In this document: one piece after another, positions 34,483 to 43,048 of the stretch | Position numbering within the stretch: the stretch's first letter is position 1 | How the letters are laid out: every line of letters begins with the position of its first letter | Assembly (NCBI GenBank): GCA_965140355.1 | Contig: OZ223194.1 | Coordinates: 62,001-126,000 of the forward strand | Source: Acetobacterium sp965140355 | GTDB lineage: Bacteria > Bacillota > Clostridia > Eubacteriales > Eubacteriaceae | Length of the DNA stretch: 64,000 bases | Reading direction: 5' to 3' | The notes under the pieces: generated by a model | Seen by the model: only the letters and a program-made list of their open reading frames with translations | Told to the model about the DNA's origin: nothing | Database searches by the model: none | Position numbers and translations under genes: made by a program

Positions 34483-34508
34483 AATTAAAAAAGGCGTTAC
34501 CGCCTTTT
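34483..34508 (-). terminator. Intrinsic terminator of flgM-flgN-flgK-flgL-DUF6470 operon
   Basis: AAAAGGCG with CGCCTTTT around a 4-nt loop (34489-34508). On the minus strand a T-rich tract follows. The hairpin overlaps the stop codon of the DUF6470 gene. Confidence 0.82.
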
Positions 34509-35106
34509 ATACTTTTTCGTCAAACAATGAAAGAACTTGGGTGGTCTGTTGTTCAAAACCTAGCGGACGTGTATAGTCTGGATCGGCACTCGGAGGAACA
34601 TAGATCGGCCCACCCACATACTTAATAATCACTTGCGGTCTCTGGGTAACCACTAATTCAATATCTGGCGGTGTAAACTCAGTATTTAGATTATCCGTTT
34701 CCGGCATACCTCCCGGCAAGCCACTAATTGGGATACTTAATTGCAAGCTAGCCAGATCTATATTATCGTTGTTAACCAGTTTCTTCGCCATTGAATCAAT
34801 ACTGCGATTAGCCTGAGTAAAACGAATTGCCCGGGAATCTCCGTCTTCCATCTGAATATTCAGTTTTAGATTTCCATCTTCTCCAATTTTAGCAGTAGCT
34901 GTGTAGGTTGAATTTTCCCAATTATAGTTTGAGCTAGGCGCAAATGAATCTTGCATAGCAATTTTAATCGGATCGCGTTTTACTTGCTGATGACTAATAC
35001 TATTCGTATTGCGATCAACCTCATGCACCGATGAAAGTGCCAACGGCTCTTTTTCGACATACTCCAGCTTTATTGGTATCGTTTCGATGGTAATTAACGG
35101 TTCCAT
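34507..35106 (-). CDS. DUF6470 family flagellar operon protein (YviE-like)
   Basis: A 199-residue protein of unknown function. The N-terminus MEPLITIETIPIKLEYV and the C-terminal EFTPPDIELVVTQRPQVIIKYVGGPIYVPP are typical of the YviE-like family found after flgL in Gram-positive flagellar operons. GGAGG lies 4 nt before the ATG. In Bacillus the next genes would be fliW and csrA; here the operon ends at a terminator. Confidence 0.8.
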   Translation of the reverse strand: MEPLITIETIPIKLEYVEKEPLALSSVHEVDRNTNSISHQQVKRDPIKIAMQDSFAPSSNYNWENSTYTATAKIGEDGNLKLNIQMEDGDSRAIRFTQANRSIDSMAKKLVNNDNIDLASLQLSIPISGLPGGMPETDNLNTEFTPPDIELVVTQRPQVIIKYVGGPIYVPPSADPDYTRPLGFEQQTTQVLSLFDEKV

Positions 35107-35172
35107 TTTTCCTCCTAACCAAAATCGTTTTGATGCTTTTGGCGATCACAAACAATCTTTAAACTTTTTGAA

Positions 35173-36201
35173 TTATGACATATAATCAAATACTGACTGT
35201 TGTACGACACTTTGTCCCATTTGAAGGGCCGCAGAATAAGCAACTTTTTGACTTTGGAAAGCAATATAGGTATAAGCGGCATCAACACCCTCAACTTCTG
35301 TTTGTCTTTTATCAAGATTAAAATTCTGAGTTTCGTAACGATTTGTCATAAATTCCAGATATTGTGTTTTTGCACCAATTTGAGTGGTAGTTTGAAATGT
35401 TTTTTGACTATTAATCTGATATAACCCATAAAGGCTATCTACTGTGTCATGTGAATAGCTCCCATCTGGCTTCTCAAATTCCGTTGCTATTCTTCCTAAC
35501 AAATCATAAAGATTATTAGAAACATCTTCTCCCGAAACCGCAGTAGAATCAATTCCATTTCCGACAAAGCTAATCCCAGGAATCGAATAATTAAAAACTG
35601 TATTTCGATCAACTTCACCAGTTGTTTGGTCAAAAGATACTCCTAAACCAATATCAACATATAAAGAATCGCGTTTTAAAGCTTCAACCTCTTCGATCTC
35701 TGCTGGCGTTCCTTCTTTTAAATCATCTAAATTTTTACCGTTATATTGAAGTTTACCACCAACAACTGCAAACGGTTTTTGATCATTACTTCCACCAAAT
35801 AAATAGGTGCCAGTTACATTGGTATTGAGTGTTTCCAATAACTGCTCCTGTATAGTACGCAGTTCAGTAGCAATAATTTTTCGATCATCAACACTTTGAG
35901 TCCCATTCATACCTTGTAAAATTTTATCGGTTGCTTCAGCTAAAGATGATTCCAACTGACCTACGGTACTTTCCGAATTGGTTAAAAAACCATCAGCGTG
36001 ACTGATATTATCCTGATAACCTTCCAACTTCGATAAATTTCGTCTAATCTGATATCCTCTAACAGCGGAAGAGACATCCTCTGACGTACGAGCATATTTT
36101 CTTCCCGTTGCGACTTGAGTATTAAGCTTATCTAGTCCCACCGATAAATCATTCAAATTTGTTGAATATCGCGACGTCATCATTCTATAGGTAATTCTCA
36201 T
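35173..36201 (-). CDS. flgL: Flagellar hook-associated protein 3 FlgL
   Basis: The second hook-filament junction protein, 342 residues. The N-terminus MRITYRMMTSRYSTNLN and LNTQVATGRKYARTSED are FlgL signatures, and the protein ends in a flagellin-like helix. It is 43 bp after flgK. It is exported by the type III system. Confidence 0.94.
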   Translation of the reverse strand: MRITYRMMTSRYSTNLNDLSVGLDKLNTQVATGRKYARTSEDVSSAVRGYQIRRNLSKLEGYQDNISHADGFLTNSESTVGQLESSLAEATDKILQGMNGTQSVDDRKIIATELRTIQEQLLETLNTNVTGTYLFGGSNDQKPFAVVGGKLQYNGKNLDDLKEGTPAEIEEVEALKRDSLYVDIGLGVSFDQTTGEVDRNTVFNYSIPGISFVGNGIDSTAVSGEDVSNNLYDLLGRIATEFEKPDGSYSHDTVDSLYGLYQINSQKTFQTTTQIGAKTQYLEFMTNRYETQNFNLDKRQTEVEGVDAAYTYIAFQSQKVAYSAALQMGQSVVQQSVFDYMS

Positions 36202-36244
36202 TTTTTTATGTTCCTTCCTGATTACGTTCCAGATTACAAAAATC

Positions 36245-37864
36245 TTAAACGCCCATCTTATTGATAATATTATCTAAGTTTTCATCTAAAACGTTAAAAT
36301 AGCGCATCGCAGCATTATACACTTTTTGAAATGCTGATAGGTTGACACCCTCTTCATTTAATGATACTCCGGCCACTGAATCTCTGGCATCCGAAATAGT
36401 CTGAAAAACATTTTTGGCAGTTTTAGAAAAGTTTGTATTTAACTCTACATCCGTTCCTACTTCCGCCGTCACACTGGTCATATATTCATTGAAAGTCCCT
36501 GTTAATATAGTCCTTCCCAGACTATCCTTAAAATCAATTTTATCACTCATTTTTGCGATCATTCGCTCAACATTATCTGGACTTGCCGGCGTTGCTTCAT
36601 AACCCGCCGGAGCAGGATCTAATGTTGGTTTGCTCGTCGTATTGATATACGATGGATTATTTAGCCATTCTGTTGAAACCTGAATATTTTTAGCGGTAAT
36701 GATTGATTCATCTATTGGTGTTAAGGGATCATCACTTTTTCCGCTTGAAAACAAGGGCGCATCATTGTCACCACCAATACCAATAACACCACCATTATTT
36801 ATTGAAACATTTCCATTAATTTTATTTAATTCTGTCGCAAATTTATTAGCAAAGATATCCATTTTTTGGGCGTAATAATAAATTCCTTTAGCATCATTTT
36901 CTTTAAGTGCCGGATCTGCAAAGCTACCTTTACCATTAATAATATCCAAATAACCTTTAAGCTTCCCATCGTTAATCAACTTATTCGCATCCGTCCGCTT
37001 CTCTCCGTTGGTATCCGTAATTGAAAGCTGCACATTCAAAGGATCTGTTTCAGAATCCAAACTCATTTCTGCATACTTATCATTATCAATAATAGTAATC
37101 GGATTTCCCCCAGCAGGGTTTTCTATAGTAATGCGATAATGAGGAATTGATAAATTTTCAGAAATTTGATCTGTCGGAGACATACTCACCTTTACATTTG
37201 AAAGACTCGAAAGTTTATCGATTAGCAGATTCCGATGATCATAAAGTTCATTAGGAGTATTCCCATATATTTCTTCTTTCTGAATTTGTTTATTTAAAGC
37301 TGCAATATTTTTCACATAGGTGTTAAATTCGCTATTAACGGTCACATCAAGATTTTCAGTCTGTTCCACGCGCGTTTCATCCAGTTGTGTTGCATACATA
37401 TTCATCATCTGAGTTACTTTTTCCGCCGCTGATCGTGCAACTTGCGCAATATCCGAGCTGGTTGGCGATTGTGTGAGACTTTGCAAATCATTTATAAAAC
37501 TGGACAACTCACCTTGTAAAGCCTCATTTGATGCTTCATCAAAGACATCTTCCAAATTTGTAAGTCCTTTAACCATCGTTTCATAACGGCTATTTTCGGC
37601 GCTTTGCGTTCGATATCGAGCATCAATATAAGGATCTCTTAACTGCGTTGTTCCTCTCGCTTTAGCACCGATTCCGGTTGAAACCTTCGGTGTTGCATAT
37701 TTTTCGACCATTCCACTTGTCGTCACCGAAACGATATCAACCCGCTGCCTGGTGTAGCCTTCGGTATTAATGTTAGAAATATTATTTCCAACGATATTAA
37801 TGCTTGCCTGGCTGGCTTCCATGGCCCGGCTGGCAACGCTATATGCTAAAAATGTTGCTGTCAT
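36245..37864 (-). CDS. flgK: Flagellar hook-associated protein 1 FlgK
   Basis: The first hook-filament junction protein, 539 residues. The N-terminal helix has ASQASINIVGNNISNINTEGYTRQRVD, quoted here in part as NNISNINTEGYTRQ. The C-terminus has GVSLNEEGVNLSAFQKVYNAA, the hook/rod family motif seen as SLNEEGVNLSAFQ. It follows flgN by 15 bp. Confidence 0.96.
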   Translation of the reverse strand: MTATFLAYSVASRAMEASQASINIVGNNISNINTEGYTRQRVDIVSVTTSGMVEKYATPKVSTGIGAKARGTTQLRDPYIDARYRTQSAENSRYETMVKGLTNLEDVFDEASNEALQGELSSFINDLQSLTQSPTSSDIAQVARSAAEKVTQMMNMYATQLDETRVEQTENLDVTVNSEFNTYVKNIAALNKQIQKEEIYGNTPNELYDHRNLLIDKLSSLSNVKVSMSPTDQISENLSIPHYRITIENPAGGNPITIIDNDKYAEMSLDSETDPLNVQLSITDTNGEKRTDANKLINDGKLKGYLDIINGKGSFADPALKENDAKGIYYYAQKMDIFANKFATELNKINGNVSINNGGVIGIGGDNDAPLFSSGKSDDPLTPIDESIITAKNIQVSTEWLNNPSYINTTSKPTLDPAPAGYEATPASPDNVERMIAKMSDKIDFKDSLGRTILTGTFNEYMTSVTAEVGTDVELNTNFSKTAKNVFQTISDARDSVAGVSLNEEGVNLSAFQKVYNAAMRYFNVLDENLDNIINKMGV

Positions 37865-37879
37865 TGTATTTCTCCTTTA

Positions 37880-38377
37880 TTAAATGCTTTTTTCAAAGGT
37901 ATTAATCAGTTTTGGTTTTTCTGATTCTTTACCATCCTGTTTGTATGTGGTTTTATCGCTTTTTAAATCATATTGAGCAATACTCTTGTTGACAGTATGC
38001 AACTTTGTTTGCAGTAGCGTCTGACATTTTTCTTTGTAAAACGCAATTTCTTTAGCAGTTTCTGAAAATTGGCCAAGAAGTTCAAAAAAACGCATCTGTT
38101 CATCGACAGGAAATTGTAGCACAACCTCTGAAAGTCTTTTACCGTTGACATTTAATTTTTCCATATAATCTGCAACGACATTATCAAAGTTTTTTATTTT
38201 ATAAAGATAGATCTGTTGGTGATTAAGATTCTCATTCAGCTCATCGATGCTATTACTCTGGATTAGCATCAATTCATCTTTTAATTTAGGTATCATCTCA
38301 CGATGAAGCTTAATAACCCCGAAAAGATAGTCATAAAAACTATCCAGTGTTTCTTCATATTCTTTTGTTTCAAGCAT
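37880..38377 (-). CDS. flgN: FlgN family export chaperone
   Basis: A 165-residue helical protein between flgM and flgK, the normal place of FlgN, chaperone of FlgK and FlgL. Sequence conservation in FlgN is low; the long helical profile (REMIPKLKDELMLIQSNS) and position support the call. A Lys/Glu-rich tail of about 20 residues is variable. Confidence 0.85.
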   Translation of the reverse strand: MLETKEYEETLDSFYDYLFGVIKLHREMIPKLKDELMLIQSNSIDELNENLNHQQIYLYKIKNFDNVVADYMEKLNVNGKRLSEVVLQFPVDEQMRFFELLGQFSETAKEIAFYKEKCQTLLQTKLHTVNKSIAQYDLKSDKTTYKQDGKESEKPKLINTFEKSI

Positions 38378-38404
38378 GTTAAACCTCCTCGTGATTTTTC
38401 CTTA

Positions 38405-38713
38405 TTATTTTAGCAGTGCATCTACCAATGCTTCGGTTGAGACGCGGTAGGTTCCGTTCTTGACTGCTTCTTTTAATTCACTGATTCGACCGGATTCTTT
38501 TACTGTAACATCATAAAGAATCGCTGATTTAGCAGTGGCTATCCGGCTGTCCTCAAACGTTGCACTGCGATCATTGGAAATATTGCTACTGTCTAATTTA
38601 TTTTTTGAACTAATCTTTTTATTTTCCGAACCAATCCGACGAGCCGATTCTGTTACGGTGTCCTGACCAATCTTAGCTTGAACAGCAGGATTATTACCTA
38701 ACGCTATTTTCAT
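38405..38713 (-). CDS. flgM: Anti-sigma-28 factor FlgM
   Basis: FlgM holds SigD inactive until the hook-basal body is finished and FlgM is exported. The 102 residues have the disordered N-terminal half and the sigma-binding C-terminal helices (RISELKEAVKNGTYRVS, TEALVDALLK). AAGGAGG lies 7 nt before the ATG. An IS110 element begins shortly upstream and separates flgM from where its promoter would be expected. Confidence 0.93.
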   Translation of the reverse strand: MKIALGNNPAVQAKIGQDTVTESARRIGSENKKISSKNKLDSSNISNDRSATFEDSRIATAKSAILYDVTVKESGRISELKEAVKNGTYRVSTEALVDALLK

Positions 38714-39055
38714 GATTAAACCTCCTTGTAAAATGTTGTTAGGGTAAAGGTTGAAAACCCCACCCGAATGTTCTTTGAAAATTAAAACTTATTGTTTGGA
38801 TCAATCAGCGACACCTGGATTTTATTTTCCTAAACATCGTGCTAAAATCGCTTTGTCAGAGAGATCGATGTGCGTACCTCCTGGATCCCTTTTTATCAAA
38901 GGACTTATCCGTAAAAAAGCGTGTCACTCCACAAGGACGATTCGATGTTTAGCTGGTTGGGCCACCCTCGGGTGTTACCCGTTTCAAATGCAAGGTTGTC
39001 TAGCGTTCTTCTTTCGTGGATGCTCTGATTGATTAAACAGAAAGGCTGTGTTTTT
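38714..39055 (+). other. Gene-free region: flgM leader plus IS110 left end
   Basis: These 342 bp have no supportable protein gene. The first about 20 bp are the flgM ribosome binding site. The rest is the probable left end of the IS110 element, with the nested inverted repeats described for the bridge RNA candidate. Confidence 0.7.
38800..39033 (+). ncRNA. Candidate IS110 bridge RNA
   Basis: Upstream of the IS110 transposase, inverted repeats nest inside one another. ATCAATCAG (38800-38808) pairs with CTGATTGAT (39025-39033). CTAAACATCG (38830-38839) pairs with CGATGTTTAG (38943-38952). CGCTTT (38849-38854) pairs with AAAGCG (38916-38921). GGAT-CCTTT (38883-38892) pairs with AAAGG-ATCC (38898-38910). 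A separate hairpin CACCC-TC-GGGTG lies at 38963-38974. IS110-group elements are known to encode a bridge RNA in this left non-coding end, with loops that pair to donor and target DNA. The fold is from eye only; exact RNA ends are unknown. Confidence 0.55.
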
Positions 39056-40360
39056 ATGTCTGAATTCTTAAATGATTTTGTTGTTGGCATTGACGTTTCC
39101 TCAGATTTTTCTGTGGTCGCCATGCTCGAGCCCAGCGGCTCACTGATTCGCAAGCCCTTTCGGATTGATCATAATCCGGCGGGTTTCAATAAGCTGCTCA
39201 CAATCCTCAAAAAAGAAGAAGAGCGGCTGAAACAAAAGCCCATCTACTTTGTAGAATCTACGGGTATCTTTCATTTGCCACTCTTCTTCTTTTTGAAATC
39301 GAATGATCTCAAAGGATTTGTCCTTAATCCTCTATGTGTTCATTCTACCAAAAATTTCGACTTAAGAAAAGTGAAAAATGATGCAAAAGATGCCGAAGCC
39401 ATTGCCAGGCTTGCTAAATTTCAGGATGTCAAATATTCGCTGGTTCCAGAACCTCAGATTCTTGCTCTGCGGATGTTGTTGCGTGAGTACTATGCCATTT
39501 CAGACATGCTCACCGAACTGAAAAACCGCTTGTGCACCGATCTGTATCTGCTCTTTCCCGGTTATCTGGATGTGTTTAGTAATCCTTTTGGCAAGTCCTC
39601 ACTGAAAATTCTCAGGGACTATCAAACGCCTCAGGACATTCTTTTGGAGAATCCGGATACGCTGGCCCAAATGATCGCCAAAAACAGTCGCAAAGGTCTT
39701 ACATGGGGGCAAAAGAAAGTTGCCAAACTCCTTGATATGGCTACTCTCTGCCTGTCAATGCCCATGGATTTTTCCTGCCTCAGCCGAAAAATTCAATTTC
39801 ATCTTGATGGCATTGAAACCTTTCAGGCCAATCTGGAAGGGCTGAAAATACAGCTGGTTGATATGATTGCCAGTGATTCTTTCCCCAAAAATGTCCGGAA
39901 CTCCATTTTTCTTCTGGAAGCCATGCCGGGGATCGGTTTTTTGACTGCTACCACCATTCTGGCTGAAATCGGCGATTTTTCCCGATTTCACTCTCCAAAA
40001 GCACTCGTGGCTTTCTTTGGCCTTGATCCCAGTGTCAATCAATCCGGCAAGTTTAATGGTGATCGGAATAAGATTTCCAAACGGGGCACCCGATTCGGAC
40101 GCAGAGTGCTTTTTACAGCCGCTCTGGCTTCCATTCGCACTACCTGCAAAGGCGATCCCATCAATCCCATTCTTCGGGATTATTATCAGAAAAAGTGCCT
40201 GAGCAAGAAGAAAAAAGTGGCTCTTGTTGCCGTCATGCATAAGTTGTTACATTACATCTTTGCGGTTCTCCGTGATCAGAAACCATTTATCTTCAGGAGA
40301 CCCGAAGATCATCAGACCTGGCGGAACAACAAAAATTCTGGCCTTTCTCTGGCCGCTTAA
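39056..40360 (+). CDS. IS110 family transposase
   Basis: A DEDD recombinase of about 434 residues from the ATG at 39056 (MSEFLNDFVVGIDVSSD). The upstream TTG at 39029 is less likely because it falls in the structured left end. The N-terminal DEDD_Tnp_IS110 domain begins VVGIDVSSDFSVVAML and includes KNDAKDAEAIARLA. The C-terminal transposase_20 domain has AMPGIGFLTATTILAEIGD and KRGTRFGRRVLFTAAL. It is full length without interruption. It runs opposite to flgM and cheB. Confidence 0.94.
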   Translation: MSEFLNDFVVGIDVSSDFSVVAMLEPSGSLIRKPFRIDHNPAGFNKLLTILKKEEERLKQKPIYFVESTGIFHLPLFFFLKSNDLKGFVLNPLCVHSTKNFDLRKVKNDAKDAEAIARLAKFQDVKYSLVPEPQILALRMLLREYYAISDMLTELKNRLCTDLYLLFPGYLDVFSNPFGKSSLKILRDYQTPQDILLENPDTLAQMIAKNSRKGLTWGQKKVAKLLDMATLCLSMPMDFSCLSRKIQFHLDGIETFQANLEGLKIQLVDMIASDSFPKNVRNSIFLLEAMPGIGFLTATTILAEIGDFSRFHSPKALVAFFGLDPSVNQSGKFNGDRNKISKRGTRFGRRVLFTAALASIRTTCKGDPINPILRDYYQKKCLSKKKKVALVAVMHKLLHYIFAVLRDQKPFIFRRPEDHQTWRNNKNSGLSLAA

Positions 40361-40505
40361 CCAGCCAATATTTAACTATCTGATTTTTTGCCATTGTTCG
40401 GATTTTTTAATGGCTTGTTTTATCACGCCCTTTTTATCAAACCTCTTTTTCTAAAAAATATTGATTTAACTATTGACTTTTATTAGCTGGTCTTTTTCTA
40501 ATACG

Positions 40506-40532
40506 TTATCGTGCTAATGTATTTTTAATTAA
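40506..40532 (-). promoter_or_regulatory. Possible displaced sigma-28 promoter of flgM
   Basis: The minus strand reads TTAA, 15 bp, CACGATAA: six of eight -10 bases and three of four -35 bases. It points toward flgM but is now about 1.8 kb away because of the IS110 element. Weak match. Confidence 0.3.
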
Positions 40533-40639
40533 TTAGAATTCAAATAATTAAGATATTTTATTCCTTGTTATACATATCGTCATTATAAAATAAAACTTTA
40601 GAAAAAGATAGAAAATAATATCAATTAAAGTATTTTTCA

Positions 40640-40686
40640 AATCAAATAATCCAGACATCATCAACGTCGGTGAATGTCTGGATTAT
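40640..40686 (-). terminator. Intrinsic terminator of cheW-cheB
   Basis: ATAATCCAGACAT and ATGTCTGGATTAT (40646-40658, 40674-40686) form a perfect 13-bp stem. On the minus strand it is followed by a moderately T-rich tract. It lies about 87 bp past the cheB stop. It could also work weakly in the other direction. Confidence 0.75.
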
Positions 40687-40772
40687 GAGGGAAACTGGAC
40701 AATAAGTCACAACATAATTTCGATGATAATAATATGTTTGCCGGGCAGGAAACTACCTCCTAGTATATTACA

Positions 40773-41807
40773 CTATTTTGACAAGAAGCGGATAATTTCA
40801 TCAGCTATTCGGTCCAGCGGTAATTGTCTTTCAACCCCGCCAATATTAAAAGCGACCATTGGCATCCCATAAACAATCGATGTCTTTTCATCCTGTCCGA
40901 TGGTGTAAGCGCCCTTTTTTTTCATCTTGAGCAGACCATTGGCACCATCTCTGCCCATTCCGGTTAATATTACACCAATCGATTGTTTGCCGGCAATATC
41001 CGCAACTGAGTCGAAAAGAACATCAACAGATGGACAATGACCGCTGACCTTTTCTTCCTGGGTACATCTGACAATATAGGCACCAGCCCTTTTAGCCAAA
41101 CGCATCTGATAGTTCCCTGGAGCAATTAAAACCCGTCCCGGTTTTAAGGCATCACCATCTTCAGCTTCTTTGACTTCCAGTTCGCAGGTATTGTTTAACC
41201 GTTCGGCGTAAAGTTTGGTAAAAACTGGCGGCATGTGCTGAACAATAATAATTGGCGGCATATCTCTCGGCAAGGCCGAAATAACCGCATGAATCGCATC
41301 CGTTCCACCGGTTGAAGCACCAATGGCAATGACCGTACTCATTGTGTCAACACCTTGATTAGTAATCGGTCGGCTTGGCGCATAATCCCGTTTCAAATTA
41401 CCAACTTTGGCCGTTGAAGCAATTTTTATTTTAATGATCAATTCATTGACAAAAGATGCCATCCCACCGGGTCTGGTGACATTTGGTTTGGTAACAAATT
41501 CCACTGCTCCGGCATCCAACGCATCTAAAACATTTTGTGATACCGAACTAACCACAATAACTGGCAGTGGATATTGAGGCATTAACTTCTTTAAAAATTC
41601 GATGCCGTTCATCTTTGGCATTTCGACATCCAAAGTTAAAACGTCAGGTTTTAATTTAATAATTAAATCCCTGGCCATATACGGATCTGTCGCGGTCCCA
41701 ACAACTTCAATGTCCGGATCTTTCGCAATTTCCCTCGATAAAGACTCACGAAAGACTAGGGAATCGTCTACGATCAGCACCTTGATTCTTTGCTTAAGTC
41801 TCATCAC
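40773..41807 (-). CDS. cheB: Chemotaxis protein-glutamate methylesterase CheB
   Basis: CheB removes receptor methyl groups after phosphorylation by CheA. The 344 residues have an N-terminal receiver (LIVDDSLVFR, phospho-acceptor Asp60 in LTLDVEMPKMNG). The C-terminal esterase has catalytic Ser in IGASTGGTDAI, His in VQHMPPVFT, and Asp in LTGMGRDGANG. It follows cheW by 11 bp and ends before a terminator. Confidence 0.97.
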   Translation of the reverse strand: MMRLKQRIKVLIVDDSLVFRESLSREIAKDPDIEVVGTATDPYMARDLIIKLKPDVLTLDVEMPKMNGIEFLKKLMPQYPLPVIVVSSVSQNVLDALDAGAVEFVTKPNVTRPGGMASFVNELIIKIKIASTAKVGNLKRDYAPSRPITNQGVDTMSTVIAIGASTGGTDAIHAVISALPRDMPPIIIVQHMPPVFTKLYAERLNNTCELEVKEAEDGDALKPGRVLIAPGNYQMRLAKRAGAYIVRCTQEEKVSGHCPSVDVLFDSVADIAGKQSIGVILTGMGRDGANGLLKMKKKGAYTIGQDEKTSIVYGMPMVAFNIGGVERQLPLDRIADEIIRFLSK

Positions 41808-41818
41808 AGATCCCCCTA

Positions 41819-42322
41819 TTATTTTTCTTCAAGCATTTCTTCAATTACTTCGATCTCTTCATTTTTTAATAATCTTTCACAATCTAATAGCAATTGTACT
41901 TTTCCGCCAGCTTTTCCAATCCCTTTCATAAAACGATTTTCAAAACCAGTTTTATTGGATGGCGGTGGTGCTATTTCTTCATCATCAATAGTTAAAACTT
42001 CTTCAACGTTATCTACAATTAAGCCAACCGATACCGCTTCAATATCGATAACCACAATACAAGTTCGGTCATTATAGGGAACCGGTTCTTTACCGAATTG
42101 CAATCTGACGTCGAGTACCGGGATAATTTTGCCTCGTAAATTTATGATCCCTTTAATATAGGTCGGCACTTCGGGAACTTTAGTAATGGATTGCATGCCA
42201 ATGATTTCAGTAACATATTTTATTTCGATACCGAATACTTCATCCTCTAATGAAAAAGTTAGAAATCTGCCGTGTTGCGTATCTTCTTCCAGATTGTAAT
42301 TATCTACAACATTTTCTGCCAT
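41819..42322 (-). CDS. cheW: Chemotaxis coupling protein CheW
   Basis: CheW links CheA to chemoreceptors. The 167 residues carry the typical block (FSLEDEVFGIEIKYVTEI, KGIINLRGKIIPVLDVR, DNVEEVLTI). It starts a short cheW-cheB transcript behind a sigma-A-like promoter and is separated from cheD by a terminator. A C-terminal acidic helix of about 20 residues follows the core. Confidence 0.95.
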   Translation of the reverse strand: MAENVVDNYNLEEDTQHGRFLTFSLEDEVFGIEIKYVTEIIGMQSITKVPEVPTYIKGIINLRGKIIPVLDVRLQFGKEPVPYNDRTCIVVIDIEAVSVGLIVDNVEEVLTIDDEEIAPPPSNKTGFENRFMKGIGKAGGKVQLLLDCERLLKNEEIEVIEEMLEEK

Positions 42323-42368
42323 TATAATTCTCCTCTTTGAATGAATTTTTAAAGTTTTCGTTTTTTCT

Positions 42369-42398
42369 ATTATACTTTAAACTTGTCAAAAGGTACAA
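42369..42398 (-). promoter_or_regulatory. Sigma-A promoter of cheW-cheB
   Basis: The minus strand reads TTGTAC, 18 bp, TATAAT: a perfect -10, with four of six -35 bases. It lies 46 bp upstream of cheW and downstream of the cheD terminator, as expected for an independent transcript. Confidence 0.6.
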
Positions 42399-42484
42399 CC
42401 TATTTTATACATCACTTTGACGAAAATCTTGTTATTTTTTTACCCGCATAAAAACTATTTAAACGTTTATTAAAATTATTCATG

Positions 42485-42512
42485 AAAAATGCTGGGCACT
42501 ATGTGCTCAGCA
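42485..42512 (-). terminator. Intrinsic terminator of the long fliK-to-cheD operon
   Basis: TGCTGAGCAC and GTGCCCAGCA around a 3-nt loop (one G-T mismatch). On the minus strand it is followed by TTTTTC. It lies about 47 bp past the cheD stop and marks the end of the large operon. Confidence 0.85.
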
Positions 42513-42559
42513 GATGCGTGATTAGTTGATTTGAAAGTTCTTTTAATTCTGATCCCGTC

Positions 42560-43048
42560 CTAAAACTCTTCAATTCTCCGGTTAAGAGATTGGATTTTCA
42601 TAATACCTGTGGACAGATCAAAATACTGTGTTCGTCCAAAATTTAAACCGGTATCCTCGGCAATAATTGGTATTCTCAATTGACTCAAAACCTGCTTAAC
42701 ACAGATGATGTTTCGTTCGCCAATGGCTCCCAGCTTACTGCCGGCCTGAACTTCAAACATTTGTGCCCCACCAGCGATTTTAGCAACCAGACGATTATTT
42801 CCGACCCCAAGTTTCTTCATATCTTGAACTAAATCAACAATCGCTGTATCCGCGAATTTTTTTCGATTAATATCTTTATTCGAAAAATTAGTGCTATCCG
42901 GTAGCATAACATGCGACAACCCACCGATCTTCGTAACTTTGTCATATAAGCAGATACCCACGCAGGACCCCAGAGCGTAGGTGACTAATACCTCTGGAGC
43001 CTTGGCAAATCGATAATCTGATATCCCAATTACAATCGATTGGTTCAT
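42560..43048 (-). CDS. cheD: Chemoreceptor glutamine deamidase CheD
   Basis: CheD deamidates receptor glutamines and activates CheC. The 162 residues have the catalytic Cys in ALGSCVGICLYD and His in GLSHVMLPDS, with GNNRLVAKIAGGAQMF further on. It overlaps cheC by 4 bp (ATGA), which fits their known physical partnership. It is the last gene of the large operon. Confidence 0.96.
   Translation of the reverse strand: MNQSIVIGISDYRFAKAPEVLVTYALGSCVGICLYDKVTKIGGLSHVMLPDSTNFSNKDINRKKFADTAIVDLVQDMKKLGVGNNRLVAKIAGGAQMFEVQAGSKLGAIGERNIICVKQVLSQLRIPIIAEDTGLNFGRTQYFDLSTGIMKIQSLNRRIEEF

Larger units (their letters stand above)
38750..40441 (+). mobile_element. IS110-family insertion sequence (ends approximate)
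   Basis: A single-ORF IS110-type element with a long non-coding left end (about 38750-39055). IS110 elements lack terminal inverted repeats and long target duplications, so the ends cannot be fixed by eye. The 14-mer CCCTTTTTATCAAA occurs inside the left non-coding part (38887-38900) and again at 40428-40441 past the transposase, which may mark the right end. It is inserted between cheB and flgM. Confidence 0.75.
40361..40772. other. Gene-free spacer between IS110 and cheB
   Basis: These 412 bp contain the IS110 right end (about 40441), the cheB terminator (40646-40686), and A+T-rich DNA in between. The latter was probably the upstream region of flgM before the insertion. No gene is supportable. 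Confidence 0.7.

Noticed and set aside
38751..39153. Short open frames at the IS110 left end, on both strands
   Set aside because: They cover the nested inverted repeats, lack ribosome binding sites and look like non-coding DNA.
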